DNA of 64,000 nt from Merluccius polli (lineage: Eukaryota > Chordata > Actinopteri > Gadiformes > Merlucciidae), in the NCBI GenBank assembly GCA_030340625.1, contig JAOPHQ010002856.1, forward strand, positions 142,001-206,000. Direction: 5' to 3'. Below are positions 1 through 12,400 of the stretch, one piece after another (within the stretch, counting starts at the first letter, position 1; every line of letters starts with the position of its first letter). The notes under the pieces were generated by a model, which saw only the letters and a list, made by a program, of their open reading frames with translations, did not search any database and was not told the DNA's origin. The translations under genes were made by a program, and so were the position numbers.

Positions 1-1718
1 ACACTTGTCTTTTATTTAATTTGTCACTTAGGTATTCAACAGTATTGATGCTGCAATACTGTGTCATCAAAAGAACACCTGTGATCATAATGAGTAGTTT
101 TGTGCTTAAACCTTGCAATTTATAATCTGAACATTGTTTTATTTAGGCCAGATCAGCAGTTTAATTCCAAGCCTCATCAAGTATAGCCATTGGTGACAAT
201 TAACCGACACATGTCAGGTTATTGACTGACAGCCTTTCCAGCCAATCAGAAGTATAATATCAATAGTCGACCAATCCAAAAAAAGTCAGACTGATCGTTT
301 TTACATCAGAAGTCTTAGTAGTCTGTGCTCTACTGAGCACATTTTCTAGTTTACAATCATTTTTTGTCATTGTTGTCTTTAATTATAAAGGCACTCACTC
401 CACTGTGTCTTATCATTAAGTCGTTGGTAACCTTGACTGAAATTACCATCTTTATTTTGTGACTCACAATGTGAGCTGTATGTATAATATATGTCAACAT
501 TTATATATTACATTAAAACATATCTAAGAAAACACAAAAATAATTTGTGTGCTTAGACAGTCATTTTCTACCTATTTGCAGCAGGCTGCCAATTATGACA
601 AATCATTGTTTTTTTGTGTCTAGATTTGGGCTGAAATTACTTGTGGGTCTAAAATAGCTAATAAATTACAGGCACCACTTTGTATGTCAATTTGCTGCAC
701 CAAATCAGTTGTGCCACATTTATCCTGCCACTATCCAAGAAGCCAATTTGATGTAGTGTTTATTTTTCAAGGCAAAAAATAACCCATATAGCTCATTTAC
801 TTCAAAAACTGGGCTGTTTTTTCCCAATAAGAAGTAATTTAGGAAAAACCTCCAATATAAGCCTTGGCTTGCAAATTGAAGTATATTTTTACCTATGTTG
901 TTGCGCCTTTGTAACCTGTTGACTCCGGCTTTGGCCAATAAAACGAAATTTCAAGTCAACACCATTTGTTTTGTAATCGTTTTTATGTTTAATGTTGCAG
1001 ACAGGTGGGGGGTTGACATGTCCACTCAGTATTCTCCTCTGTTTTAATTTAATTTGTATTAATTAATTTGAATTAAAGAAATATAAAAGCCACACCCCAA
1101 CTTCCTGTTTATCGAGGAGCTGTAACTTTGTTCCAGAGGTTCCCTCTTCTTATATTCTGTTAACTTTAAAACTGCGTGTTAGACAAGAATGTGACTGTTC
1201 AAGCTATTGTTGTTTTTTTTTACAATGTTTGCCTTGGAAAACAATGTTTTCCTTCCTTGTTTGCCTTCAGCAAATATGCTTGATCACGGTGTATGTAATG
1301 TATGTGTATGTAAATGCCTCAGTCCATGAAAGAGTTCAGTTTGGTGCATTGGTGCTGATGAAAAGTAATGGGAGAGTGCCGGCACATGGCTCAACACATT
1401 TCTCCACAGTACAGCTGCACCTCAGACATATCAATTCAATTCAGAGCACGTTGTGAATCTGTGAAATTCAATAAGGGGGTGGTAAGGCTGTCTCAGTGTC
1501 ATCTCAGTGTAAGGCTGAGATGTTTGAAGTAAATAGCAACGTGTTTTTTTCAGATCAGCTAGGGGCTCGGCTGATCAACTAGTAGCACTTTTCCCCCGCA
1601 TTCATGAAAATCCTTGAATTTGACAAAAATAAATGGCGAGGACAAACACTGTCTAATTTCTATAGTATCTTGTCAGGTATTTCCTTATGGACATACGTCC
1701 TGCTTGTATACCAGTCAT
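1..1718. other. Intergenic, AT-rich, no gene seen
   Basis: I found no coding exon, RNA gene or clear repeat here. Open frames are short and lack splice signals or recognisable domains. The stretch is AT-rich, with tracts such as the TTAATTTAATTTGTATTAATT region near 1043-1072. Confidence 0.6.
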
Positions 1719-2806
1719 CAGGCTTCCCACAGTCATGAAAAGGCATTTCTAGGTCTGGCAATGTTTTGGGAAATAATGGCATAACCATAAGCTTTTGGAA
1801 AACTAATGGAAGTTTAAAACCATTGTGGCAACCTCGGGGAGGAGAAGAGGTGCCACCAAACCAGTATTGAAAAACAATTCACTGTCCACACCAATTTCAC
1901 ACGTAATCCAATTTATTGGAGATTCAGGAGAGGGAAAGAGGGGGGAAGACGCCGCCTCAGCGGAGGGGGGGTCGGTCCTGAGGGGGCTCAGGCTCTGGAC
2001 TCGTCGTCGGTGGTTGAGCGTGGGGTTCGGTGCATGGGGGCGGGTTCTCAGACAGACCAGGGTTCGGCGGGCGGGAGGGATGTCAGACAGGCGGGGTTCG
2101 GTACACGGGCGGGTTCTCAGACGGACCAGGGTTCGGCGGGTGGGAGGGATGTCAGACAGGCGGGGGTCGGTACACGGGCGGGTTCTCAGACGGACCAAGG
2201 GTCGATCGGCCAACGGGGTTCTCCTGGGGAAAAGGGTCATACACAGCGCTTTGGGTTCTCTCTTGCTTCTCACTACCACCATACTTCTCGTCTCCTACTC
2301 CTTCCCTGTTGGGTCCACTTCCTGCTGCTTTTATACCCTCTCCCCTCATTCGGGCGAGTGGCTGCAGCTGCTCCGCTTCTCCCAGGTGTCTCTCCTGGTC
2401 CCGTCGGAACTCCATATATGGGCGGGCTTCCTTTAGACAGGGGCGAGAGTGAAAAGTGCTCCGCGGCCACCAGATGGCAGGGGGCAACATACACCCCATC
2501 CACCACCTTCCCACATACCCTCCTCCTTACCTGTACCCGGCCGGCGCCACACCATGTAAATGTATATACAGGAGATGTAAGGTGAAAATAGGTCAGAGAC
2601 ACTGTGTGGCGGTTACCATTTTTTGTGCGATTCCAACTTCTAGCCACAGTAAAACTTTCAGAACAAGTTTTGCATAGCAGACACAGTAAAGTAAAGTTTA
2701 TTTATTAATTACACCATTGAAATACAGACATTGAAATTTGGTATGAACTTATGGAAAAAGTTAAAAAGTTTTGAAATGTAATGAGAAAATAAGCGTGGGA
2801 ACCCTG
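1719..2806. mobile_element. Candidate DNA transposon with CAGGsTTCCCAC termini
   Basis: The left end at 1719 reads CAGGCTTCCCACAGTCATG. The right end at 2806, read on the minus strand, starts CAGGGTTCCCACGCTTATT. The 12-base ends match at 11 positions, and both resemble a fish repeat with CAGGGTTCCCAC termini that I recognise. I could not find a matching 8-bp target duplication, so the two ends may belong to different copies. The interior is GC-rich and holds a 69-bp tandem repeat. No transposase reading frame is visible. Confidence 0.4.
2034..2206. repeat. 69-bp minisatellite, about 2.5 copies
   Basis: The words CGGGTTCTCAGAC recur at 2041, 2110 and 2179, a spacing of 69 bp. Because 69 is a multiple of three, all three forward frames stay open and give repetitive Arg/Gly-rich peptides. 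I read those as artefacts of the repeat, not as a gene. Confidence 0.85.
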
Positions 2807-3349
2807 TTCCATGCAATTCATCTTGGTTTCAGGTGTTCAATCAGCTGGGAGCTACTGAAAAGCTAACCAGAATCCATGGTCAACCTCCTAGGCAGATTTT
2901 GCTTTAATCCACTACATCCAAACATTGTTTTTCCACTTGAAGCTTGTGTACATTTTTGGCTCAAAGGCACCTCAGCTGGTATAGCCACCGTGGGATATTG
3001 CACGTAGGACCCTGTAATAAAGGGTGATGTTGTGTGCCCCCCTCCTCCCATCATTAAAAACGTCAATAATCGAAGATAACCACAACCGCTTTTGAACCAT
3101 GAAACCTTTTGTTGAACAGTCAAGAAAACTCGGCAGTTGAAGAGGATCAGGGCTTGACTTAATGTTATACCCGCTTGTTAGGCAGGTAGCTTTAAAATAG
3201 AAAGAAGCACTCATCTCACCCCATGAGGTAGAGTGCCTGGAAGCAGCCGTCAAAAAGTATAGCACAGGAAATATGTCGACTTCCTAAGAACTTACTCACC
3301 AACAAGCAATCAACTACCTTTTTTTCTGTTTCACCCTGTCTGGCCCTCT

Positions 3350-3468
<119 letters not shown>

Positions 3469-3775
3469 GTTGGTTGGGCACCCTTCCCCCAGCCAGGGCC
3501 CATCAGGCTATCGGAAGTGAAGGCTCCACAGCTCGCTCTCAGTCGAGTCCTTGAGAATTCACCATCACTGTCCAGTGTGGTTCCTCGTCATCGCCGTGGA
3601 AACCGCATCACCCAGGAGTGGGACGAGAATGTGTGCAATAGAAAAGAATGCAGGAGAGAACATACTTGACATTCTAGGTTACATACATACAGACATACGT
3701 AACAGCCCTATATATAAACATACCAGACATACATACCGTCGTCCATGCATCAGTGCACGCACGCATGCACAAATG

Positions 3776-3859
3776 CATACATACATACATACATGGAAAG
3801 GTATGTATGTATGTATGTATGTATGTATGTATGTATGTATGTATGTATGTATGTATGTA
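3776..3859. repeat. (ATAC)n followed by (GTAT)n, self-complementary
   Basis: A run of ATAC units at about 3776-3793 is followed, after a short GGAAAG spacer, by GTAT units at 3801-3859. The two runs are reverse complements, so single strands could fold into a hairpin. Confidence 0.9.
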
Positions 3860-4599
3860 GGTTTTGTCTGATTTTAATTCAAGTTAATAATTTCCCTAAC
3901 CTTCTGTAGAATACAGGAAACCTATTAGATTTTTTTTCTTTTTTTTTTCCCCAAAAAATCGGGCCATGCCTTTTGAATGAACAGAGTCTGGACTCCCTCA
4001 GCTGCTACCTGCTGCTACAATACACGGTTGTCTATGTGCGACAGCGCTGCTTCATCACGTTTCATCGTTGCATTCTGTCATGTGTATACATAAAAAAGCA
4101 TGTGTTGCATTGGATATGCAACTGTGCACACGGGCGAGTGGGAATGGTAATATATGCATTGTAATGCCAGCCCTCGGTACTCCATCAAAGACGGCCCCGG
4201 CGTAGTGCTGCAAGGCTGACCACTCACCCTCGATCCACGCTTTGTTTTGCTCCCCCCACGCGCCACTCGTCTGTGTCTCTCCTTCTCTCCCCCTCTGGGT
4301 CACTCACTCCGCACACCTCTAAAGCCCTTCCCCCACCACCTGTCTCGCCCACCACGTCCGCTCGTGCCCGCGAGAGCCCCCTCCCCACCTGCTTCTCTCT
4401 CTCTCTCTCTCCCTCTACTATCTCTCTCTCTCTCCTCTATTTCCTTTGATTGCTGCCTCTCACTCTGGCTCTCACCCCGCCATCTCGCTCATCTCTCTCA
4501 GCTGCATTCACTTAATCATACACTCTGGTGATGGTTACCACTTGGAGCGCCCTTCCAGAAAGCAGGTTAGACAGCATGTAGCATGCTGATTGAATGATT

Positions 4600-4805
4600 G
4601 AATGCTCACACACACTAGACATCTCTGTGAACCACAGCACTTTGACTAAGTCCATCCTTGGTCTGTACCCCTCTTACCTTTTGTGGGTATATCTCACTTA
4701 AAACAAGTAATTATTGTCCATCCCTAAGGTTCGCACTGAACTCGGCAAATAGGCCTTAATCTGAATGGGACTCACCTGGTTAAATAAAGGTTAATGAATG
4801 TGATT
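4600..4805 (+). mobile_element. Probable LINE 3' tail
   Basis: The segment ends with CACCTGGTTAAATAAAGGTT at 4770-4789, a 3' terminus I recognise from fish non-LTR retrotransposons. The upstream bases are decayed and have no open frame. The family is not certain. Confidence 0.4.
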
Positions 4806-4823
4806 GATTATGGATTCGATGTG

Positions 4824-5522
4824 CATTGTGTCAGGCCTGGGCTATAAAGAGGATTCAGATGCAGAGCGTAGATCAATGAGTGGATTTATTAATGCTTCTA
4901 GACCTCAGGACAAGGTGATTAAATAAAAACTCCTATGAAAATTATACTACGAGTCTAATATGAAAAAAATGAGAAAACCACTCCAAAAGGGAGGGACAAA
5001 ACAGCAGACACAAAAGGAAATAAACCAACAGAAAATCACTGCAATAGGAGGAAGACAAATGCTAAATGCTAAAGATACAAAAGGGCTCTCCTTCATAAAC
5101 GGAGGCTCAGACTATGTCTAAGATGCTACACTAGAACAAAAATTCACTCCAAGGGAGGCTAAAACACACTATGAATCTAGGTAGGAACTATGAAAACTAT
5201 AAACACAAAATCACTCGCCTGGAGGAAAAGAATACAAACACTTCAAGATGAAACAGAGACAAGACTTGGGCTGTGGCAACTGGCTGGGGTGAACGACAGG
5301 AACGAAACACTCTGGCACAAGACAAAGGGAGACGCAGACTATAAGACACATGAGGGCAATGGGGAACAGTCAGGAATCAGGGAAGACAATCAGACTGGTG
5401 ACACATGAGGAAGGGCAAGTGATCTGAAACGAGAGGGGAGTTAATTTTCAAAATAAAACAGGAAGTCACAAGACAAAATAAAACCCAGAACAAGACAAAC
5501 CTCACCGCGGTGTGACACATTG
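4824..5522 (-). mobile_element. Solo LTR with 5-bp target site duplication
   Basis: The 689-bp element at 4829-5517 begins TGTCAGGCC and ends GTGTGACA, giving the TG...CA termini of long terminal repeats. It is flanked on both sides by CATTG (4824-4828 and 5518-5522). Read on the minus strand, AATAAA lies near its 3' end, as expected for an LTR polyadenylation signal. There is no adjacent primer-binding site, gag or pol sequence, so this is most simply a solo LTR left by recombination. I infer the superfamily (Gypsy or ERV-like) only from the 5-bp duplication. Confidence 0.75.
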
Positions 5523-7508
5523 TGCATGCAACATATCTTACCATCGCTGGAAGCGACAGGAAGTGGCCATGATGAATGACATATGGTGTATGAAGCATGA
5601 GGTGTATGACACTTATCCTACATATTGGTGTTGCAGAAATGATAGGCCATGCAGAGCATTGTATGTAAATATTGTATTAAATATGCCACATTCGTTAGGG
5701 TCAACTAATTCGGGCCATATGCTCCAAGAACGAGGACATATGGGCCTAAAGCACTGAATCCACAGGTTTAAGAAGGTGTTTGAGATAGACCATCGCTTGG
5801 GAAGAAACATAACCATAAGCTAAACCATAGCCAATTAACCTTATGATGAGAGGTTATTGCTGTAGGCAGGCCGGGGGTTTATATCATATATTTTATATAT
5901 ATTTTTGTAAGAATCTGTGTAAGAAAATATTTAAATTCATGCAAGCTAGGGTTTTCTCGTTCATCTTGACGTTGCCGCCCATGAATGCTATATATACAGT
6001 ATATACAGTATGTTAAAGAGAGAGAGCGAGAGAGCTCCTCATGCATAGATATGAATAATAATGGTATCCAATTTTCTTAAAGGGGAATTTCACTTTATAA
6101 CACATTTTCACTCCTACCACCTTTCAACACAAATGGCAGTGAGACACGCTTCTTAAGGTCAGAAACGTTAGCCAAGATGACCTGCATGCAAGTAGTTGGA
6201 ACTGGCTGCCCACTCTCATCAAATTCAGAACAGGACGTGGCGGGATATGTATTCGGCATGTTCAAAAATAAGTATATTTATTCGCAATAGTTAAAATATT
6301 AAATAATACGTTTATTTGGGCCCCTCGGCACTAGTAAAAACCTATCCGAATGAAAAGAATATTACGCAACTTTTTTTTCATACAGCGCCCTAACCAATCC
6401 CCATGGAGCTATTTTCAGAAGCAGCCTGTTTTGATGGCCTAATGGATCTCAACAAGATGAGTTTGTTGCAACCCACCCCGCCTACCACCACCACCCCAGC
6501 CCTTGAATGCGGAAAAAGGCATTACAAATGACACAGCCACAGGCCAGGTGAATGGCTGCTGTGGAACTACTTGGCTGACTTGTTCTAATCCTGGTCGTAA
6601 AATTCGCTCCAGGCCCTCATCGTAACCGATATGTATGAAGATATTTTGAGCCAGATTCAGAGGCTGACTCAGGCGTGAATGCCACCTATTATTTAAATGT
6701 GGACGGTGAGTACCATCTTTAGCTCACCCCCCCCCCCCCCACACACACACACACACACACACAGCCAACCCAATCCCAACACCTACAGCGCTACATTTCC
6801 ACCTGTACTCAATGGAAGCTGATTAAAATAAGGTGCCATTAAATGTTCTTACTAGTCACATCCGAGATGTTAACGTGGATATTAACGTGGGGCAAAAAAT
6901 ATTATTTTTCTATTTCTAACATTATAAGACAAACCAGTAACAACAAAACCACTTCAATGCCACTACGGTGAATTGAACTTAAAACCTCAGGCGGAGGATG
7001 TTGTGTTCTTCCTGGAGGACACAAGAGACTTCCTCATCGAAATGTCACTGAGATGTTTCTCTTCGTCACCCTCACACAAGTAAATATGTTAGAAACCCCT
7101 GACTTCTTGCCACCATTGACAAACTTTTTACAGAAATGTTGTTTGTTTAACTTTTTTTCTCATGGACGGTTTTCTTGGAATAGATAGGTTTGAATTGTGG
7201 TTGTGAATTGGTTGTGAAATGTGTTTGCTATTGGCCAATTTCAAGCTGTAGCAAAAATCAATTCATGTAGTCTTTATTGTTCATCTTAGCAGTTTTCACT
7301 TCTTTGTTGATATGAAACATCTGTTGCAAACATGAAACTTTAAATGGAAAGCCTTCTTTTGGCCACAGCCAATCACTGTGCATGTAGGTTTTTACACGTA
7401 TGATCCATTTGAACTTTTACAGATGGGGGGTGGGCTGTAGCTGTAAAGCTGCAAAGACTTACTCACCCAGAGCAGGCTGGGGTAGTGTGGTGTGGTGCGG
7501 TGTGGTGT

Positions 7509-7510
<2 letters not shown>

Positions 7511-7594
<84 letters not shown>
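7511..7594. repeat. (TG)n microsatellite
   Basis: A TG dinucleotide run of about 84 bp. It gives Cys-Val or Thr-His frames on the two strands that are not genes. Confidence 0.95.
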
Positions 7595-7598
<4 letters not shown>

Positions 7599-8464
7599 CA
7601 CATAAGTGAGCATTTCTATGCATATGTGGAGAAGCCTGTGTGTGCGGTCAAGTCATTAAATACATTCAATGTTTGGAGCACAATTCATGTAATTCAAGTA
7701 AAAGGTAAAAGTGGATAAAAGTTGAAACTTTGTCAAAATCAATTCAACAGCTAAGTTTAAAATGTTCAAAATTCTTCAGTCTTGGTGGCAACTTTCATGT
7801 TCTGTGTAGCACTGGCTAAGAGCAACTGCATTGCAATCTGAGAGGGAAACTAAGGAACCTGTGTCAGTTGACTTCAAATGCTTGCCCCACTAATCATAAA
7901 AGTATTCACAGAGCTGCCCTGTTGTTGCTTTGTTGGAAATTGTAGACCTTGAAATTGTAAATCTGTTCAAGTTCAAGTTTCACTTGAACTTCTCCAATTG
8001 TTTGTCTTTTGAATGTGTTGTCCGAGACACCTCCCTCTGCGAGGGGATCCAAAGGCTGACATAATGTTTTTATGATTGCTTCTAAATCTGAATCCAGATT
8101 GAAAGCAATCAACGTGGGGCTTTTACTTCGATGTGAATTTTTTTAATGAAAACAATTTCTCAAAAAGAAAATGAGTTCTAAGATGGACTCATAATCTGTC
8201 TGAATTCATATCTTCTGAATAGAGACCTAAGTGGAGGCATTAACGATTAGCTCCCAAATTGTGGCTTTAAAGAGCGCTGAAACGGTCAGTGGAGCAGACA
8301 GCAGCGCGCAGGACAGCATGACGCCTGGGGGGGTTTATGATTGCCTTGAAGTTCAAACTGCAACACTGTAAAACATTGAAAAGGCCAAGCTTACAAAACA
8401 AATTACAACAATTTTAACGTTGTTTAAACGTCCCCATCCCCCCTAATTTTAACATTGTTTAAAT

Positions 8465-8493
8465 CCCCCCCCCCCCCCCCCCCCCCCCCCCCC
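8465..8493. repeat. Poly(C) run, 29 bases
   Basis: An uninterrupted run of 29 C, one of the longest mononucleotide C runs in the window. Confidence 0.9.
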
Positions 8494-9073
8494 GCTAAAT
8501 AACAACGACATTCTGGCGGTGTGTTTTTTCCGGCTTTGTTGACTCTCTTCCCTAGTCTTGATTATTACTCCATGTGCAGCTTTCGGCACCGAAGCCTTCA
8601 CATATGTGGCCTCAGATGATGGTTTTACAAACCAGATGGCTGAGGACCAGGTAATCCACCCCACAGAGCAGTAGCCTGGAGAACCCACCGAAGGACGACC
8701 CCGACCGAGCATGACTGAGCACACAACACTGCTCTATGAACGCGACTGCTATACCCACAAAGCAAAGCAGCGCCGTCTGCACAGCCTGGGAGTCGGATCC
8801 GTTCGAAAGGAAGTGAATGTGGCGCCGCTAAATGTTCAGAATATATTCACATTACTCTTGAGTGTAAGAAACCTTAAGCCGAGGTCCAGGGTTCCCACAG
8901 CCCCCACACTGGGTACGTGTGCCAACCATTTGATCTTGTATGAGGTAACAAATTAAAAAAAAGTTGTATGCCAAAAACGTCTCGCTGCGTAACACGTATT
9001 TACCAACACTGGTGAATACTGAGGCCTATTAGAGATGGTGCTAGACAGGTTTTCCCCAGATGGCTGGCAAACC

Positions 9074-9460
9074 AGCACCCTGGCTAGCTCCACTATCTAC
9101 CCAGTAGCACCCTGGCTAGCTCCACTATCTACCCAGTAGCACCCTGGCTAGCTCCACTATCTACCCAGTAGCACCCTGGCTAGCTCCACTATCTACCCAG
9201 TAGCACCCTGGCTAGCTCCACTATCTACCCAGTAGCACCCTGGCTAGCTCCACTATCTACCCAGTAGCACCCTGGCTAGCTGCACTATCTACCCAGTAGC
9301 ACCCTGGCTAGCTCCACTATCTACCCAGTAGCACCCTGGCTAGCTCCACTATCTACCAAGTAGCACCCTGGCTAGCTCCACTATCTACCAAGTAGCACCC
9401 TGGCTAGCTCCACTATCTACCCAGTAGGTCCCTGGCTAGCTCCACAAAGTAGCACCCTAG
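9074..9460. repeat. 32-bp minisatellite, about 12 copies
   Basis: A 32-bp unit starting AGCACCCTGGCTAGC and ending CTACCCAGT is repeated about 12 times from 9074. Copies are nearly identical apart from single substitutions (for example TCCACT to TGCACT in one copy, and CCCAGT to CCAAGT near the end). The last copy has an internal deletion. The homogeneity suggests recent unequal exchange or slippage. Confidence 0.95.
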
Positions 9461-10592
9461 GTGAGCTAGACATTTGGATGTATTTTTGTCCAATAAAGAG
9501 CCTTATTTTGGTTAAATGCACATTTTGTCTCAGGACCACACCGGGTACCTTATATTATACTGTACCTCATATTTGACCATTTTACAGGCAGTTTTTAGCA
9601 GGTGAGAAATGTTGGTGCAAATACTGTTTTTAAACACATACAGATTTCACACACTGCTCTGCTCTCAACTCTGCTCTGACCTCAGTGACAAAAGACTACA
9701 CATGGCTGTGTCCTCCACAATTATATGCCGTACTCAGGAATCAGTGATTGGCTCTCATGAAGCTTGTATCTGCAAAAGCACACAAGAAAGACTTGGGTAA
9801 GCCAAACCAAAACTGTCCTTGACTCGTCTTGTTCTCCTACTTCCCATTCCGGCCGCTGTGGTTTATGAAACCACACTAATGCCTTACCTTACAATTTGAA
9901 AATATGTCCTGCTCATTTACAGATTAATACATATTCATGCAGAGAGGGGAGTGCTTACATCCATTACCAATGCAATGCAACCGACATTCCTCTGAGGACC
10001 CTTTAGGATCGCCAAACAACCTGGCTCTTATTTTAGGGTGTTGTGGCCAAATGTGACTAGCCAGTATAATGGCACTCGACGTGGGTTTGGGTGCTATATA
10101 AAGACTGGATTTACATATGATGGCACTAAGGGACCATGTTTAGTGCTCTGGTAACTTTGCACGTGTACACATTACCACACAAAAGTCACTACGATAATAC
10201 ATTAGAAGATTATTGACAAATGTTCTACATTACACTAAAGGAAAGCCTTTGAGTTATTTTAATGTAGGCAGTAGACCCATGCTATCAATCCACATTGAGC
10301 AGCCATGACTCTAAACCAGAACATGCATTTGGATTCGACTAATGGGTCAGTGTGTCCTCCAGGGTAGACCTCCATCCCCGACGCATGGAGGACGCCGTGA
10401 TCTCCAACCCAAAATAGCTGCAGTCATTTGGCCCAGCGGTGGACTTTGTTTGAATGTTTGTTTTCCAATCCAAGGGGTTGCTGGTTCAACTTCGGACCCC
10501 TGGCTGCGTAGGGGAGTGGGGTTCGGAGAACAGCGTTACATAATCTACCTTGTCATATTAGTGATTCTATTTAATATTTCATAAAGGTTATT
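9461..10592. other. Intergenic, possible SINE
   Basis: No gene is supported. A tRNA-like segment is listed separately. Confidence 0.5.
10425..10545 (+). mobile_element. Possible tRNA-derived SINE fragment
   Basis: TGGCCCAGCGGTGG at about 10428-10441 resembles a pol III A box. GGTTCAACTTC at about 10483-10493 resembles a degenerate B box at suitable spacing. The flanks do not fold into an acceptor stem that I can see, so I do not call a tRNA gene. Confidence 0.35.
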
Positions 10593-10858
10593 GGTAACAC
10601 TTTAGATTAGGGACTACATATTCACCATTACCTAGCTTATTAGCACGCATATTGGCTCTTTATTAGTCATTATAAAGCACTTATTAATGCATTATTCTGC
10701 ATGACCATATTCTACAACTACTAGGCCATTAACTTTACGATTAGAGTTCTCCCTCAATAACCTCCTAATTACTGCTTATTGATAGTAAGTAAGGAAGTTG
10801 TTGTACATAAATTACGATCTTAGCAACTAGTTAATGGTGAATATGTGGTCCCTAATCT

Positions 10859-11578
10859 TAGGGTGACCAGACGTCCTCTTTTGCCCGGACATGTCCTCTT
10901 TTTGAGACCTAAAAAAATGTCCGGGCGGATTTTCGAAATCGTCCGGGATTTCCATTGCGTTCGCTGACCAAGTAGTCCCGCCCCCCCCTACTCAGTTCTG
11001 TTGGCTTTGCTTTGAGTGGCAGTGAGTAGGGGGAGTTACCTGCGTAGGCTCTGACTGGAGAGCTGCCATCATTGGTCGATAGCCTTTTCTGTGACTTTTT
11101 AATTGGTCAGTCTGCACCTCAGTGGCGCGAGCAGCTTCCTGGTTTATCAAAGAGAGCGCATGTACCGGCGGCATCTCTGCAGCTATGCCGAAACGTAAAT
11201 GCAAGTTCACGGATTAACTAAAAAAGAAATATCCATGCTTTTGTCTTGGTCGCAATCCACACAAAGCTTTTTATTATTATAGGCACTTTTTATTATTTTT
11301 TTAGGTTATTGTTTTATAGGGACAAACATTGAAAACGTTTACTTTAGTCCTGTATTTTCTGTGCGTTTGCACTTTGAGGCATTGTTCTATTCTATTCTAT
11401 TTTGTTAGTGTTGTTAAGGGCCAATAAAGCTCATTTTCATATCTAGTCCCCATGACTGTGGACACATTTGTATGTGAACATCTATATGATACACTACAAC
11501 TACCAACTACCCCCCCCCCCCCCCCCCCCCCCCCGCTGAGGTGTCCTCCTTTTCACAAACTCATAAATGGTCACCCTA
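10859..11578. mobile_element. hAT-like non-autonomous element nested in the MITE
   Basis: The termini TAGGGTGACC and GGTCACCCTA are perfect 10-bp inverted repeats. They are flanked by CTAATCT at 10852-10858 and 11579-11585, a 7-bp (possibly degraded 8-bp) duplication of the outer element's own right arm. This shows the order of insertion. A short frame from the ATG at 11185 (starting MPKRKCKFTD, then a stop, then LKKKYPC) looks like the broken amino end of a hAT-type zinc-finger transposase. A 23-base poly(C) run lies at 11512-11534. Confidence 0.75.
11185..11250 (+). pseudogene. Broken start of a hAT-like transposase
   Basis: Ten codons from an ATG are followed by TAA, and the frame then continues with a Lys-rich stretch. 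The basic start and the Cys after the Lys run resemble the amino end of transposon-encoded zinc-finger proteins. The rest of the protein is absent, so it cannot work. The assignment rests on similarity I recognise and was not searched. Confidence 0.35.
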
Positions 11579-11925
11579 CTAATCTAAAGTGTTACCTAGT
11601 TATTTATATATAACTTTGCATCCTATGTTTCCTTTTTCCAGCTCGGCCTGTCTAAAAAGAAGGCTTGCCCAATCCTGTCATGCCGGGTACGCCGTGTGCA
11701 GTGGCCGAGCCCTGCGTGTGTTTCTCTTTTCTTTTGTTTGTCACAGTAAAAGCTGCTGGGAACAAGGCTTTCACTACCAGCCCAAATAGAGTCGTGGCAC
11801 CTTTGCTCTCGCTGCTGAGGTCACGTCCATGTCGTCGCGTTGCTAATGTAGTGTAGTTATCACAAAACACACTGTTTCAGTGAAAGTACAAAGTAAAAGA
11901 GAAAGGAATAATCGATGATGTAATG

Positions 11926-12170
11926 TAGGGCTGGGCAATATAGCAATAATATACATCAATATCGTGATATGGGACTAGAGCCCCATATGTGATAAAATAC
12001 TCGATAGAAAATACTAATTTTCATTTGTTGAGTATTTATTTCACACAGAGTATACAGAAATAGGCTTTACCATGTGTATATATATGTGATACATATCATT
12101 AATGAGATATTAAATTACCTGTATTGGGATAGAAGATTTTGGCCATTGCCCAATGAAATGGTAAATGGTC
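11926..12170. mobile_element. Decayed hAT-like repeat (AGGGCTGGGCAATAT end)
   Basis: TAGGGCTGGGCAATATAGC followed by ATCAATATCGTGATAT matches the start of a widespread fish repeat that I recognise. The matching right end is decayed (GGCCATTGCCCAATG near 12140-12155). Confidence 0.4.
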
Positions 12171-12289
12171 AAGCAGATATATTCTTCAGTAGCAGGATAT
12201 GTATGTATGTACGCAGTTTACCCATAGGCATCCGTGAGGAAGATGCCTAACTCTCTACCTGCTCATTAATTAAAATAAATAAATAAATT

Positions 12290-12400
12290 GAAAAATAATA
12301 ATAATAATAATAAGAAGAAGAAGAAGAAGAAGAATGAATTGCATTTATATAGCACTTTTCAAGGCACTGATATAGTGCTCTTCAAGGCACTTTATAATGT
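12290..12400. repeat. (AAT)n/(AAG)n and a dispersed fish repeat fragment
   Basis: AAT and AAG trinucleotides at 12295-12334 are followed by ATTGCATTTATATAGCACTT and a second CAAGGCACTTTATAA, a dispersed fish repeat signature. Confidence 0.5.

Larger units (their letters stand above)
5523..9073. other. Intergenic with microsatellites and poly(C)
   Basis: No gene is supported. Contents include poly(C)-(AC)n near 6727-6763, a (TG)n run at 7511-7594 and a 29-base poly(C) run. A short exon-like frame near 8580-8690 is discussed as a finding. Confidence 0.55.
10593..11596. mobile_element. MITE with about 42-bp terminal inverted repeats, split by a nested element
   Basis: The element starts GGTAACACTTTAGATTAGGG and ends with its reverse complement, AAAGTGTTACC. 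Without the nested insertion it would be about 277 bp, with inverted ends matching over about 42 bp. The flanks AGGTTATT (10585-10592) and TAGTTATT (11597-11604) agree at 6 of 8 positions, a possible aged 8-bp duplication. No transposase is encoded. I recognise the termini as a common fish repeat. Confidence 0.75.

Noticed and set aside
1825..2585. Overlapping 140-203-codon ORFs on both strands
   Set aside because: They exist because the 69-bp tandem repeat is a multiple of three in a GC-rich stretch. Three frames are open at once and no domain is recognisable.
10425..10545. tRNA gene
   Set aside because: A and B box-like words exist, but the B box is degenerate and no acceptor stem or cloverleaf could be drawn. 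At most it is a SINE remnant.
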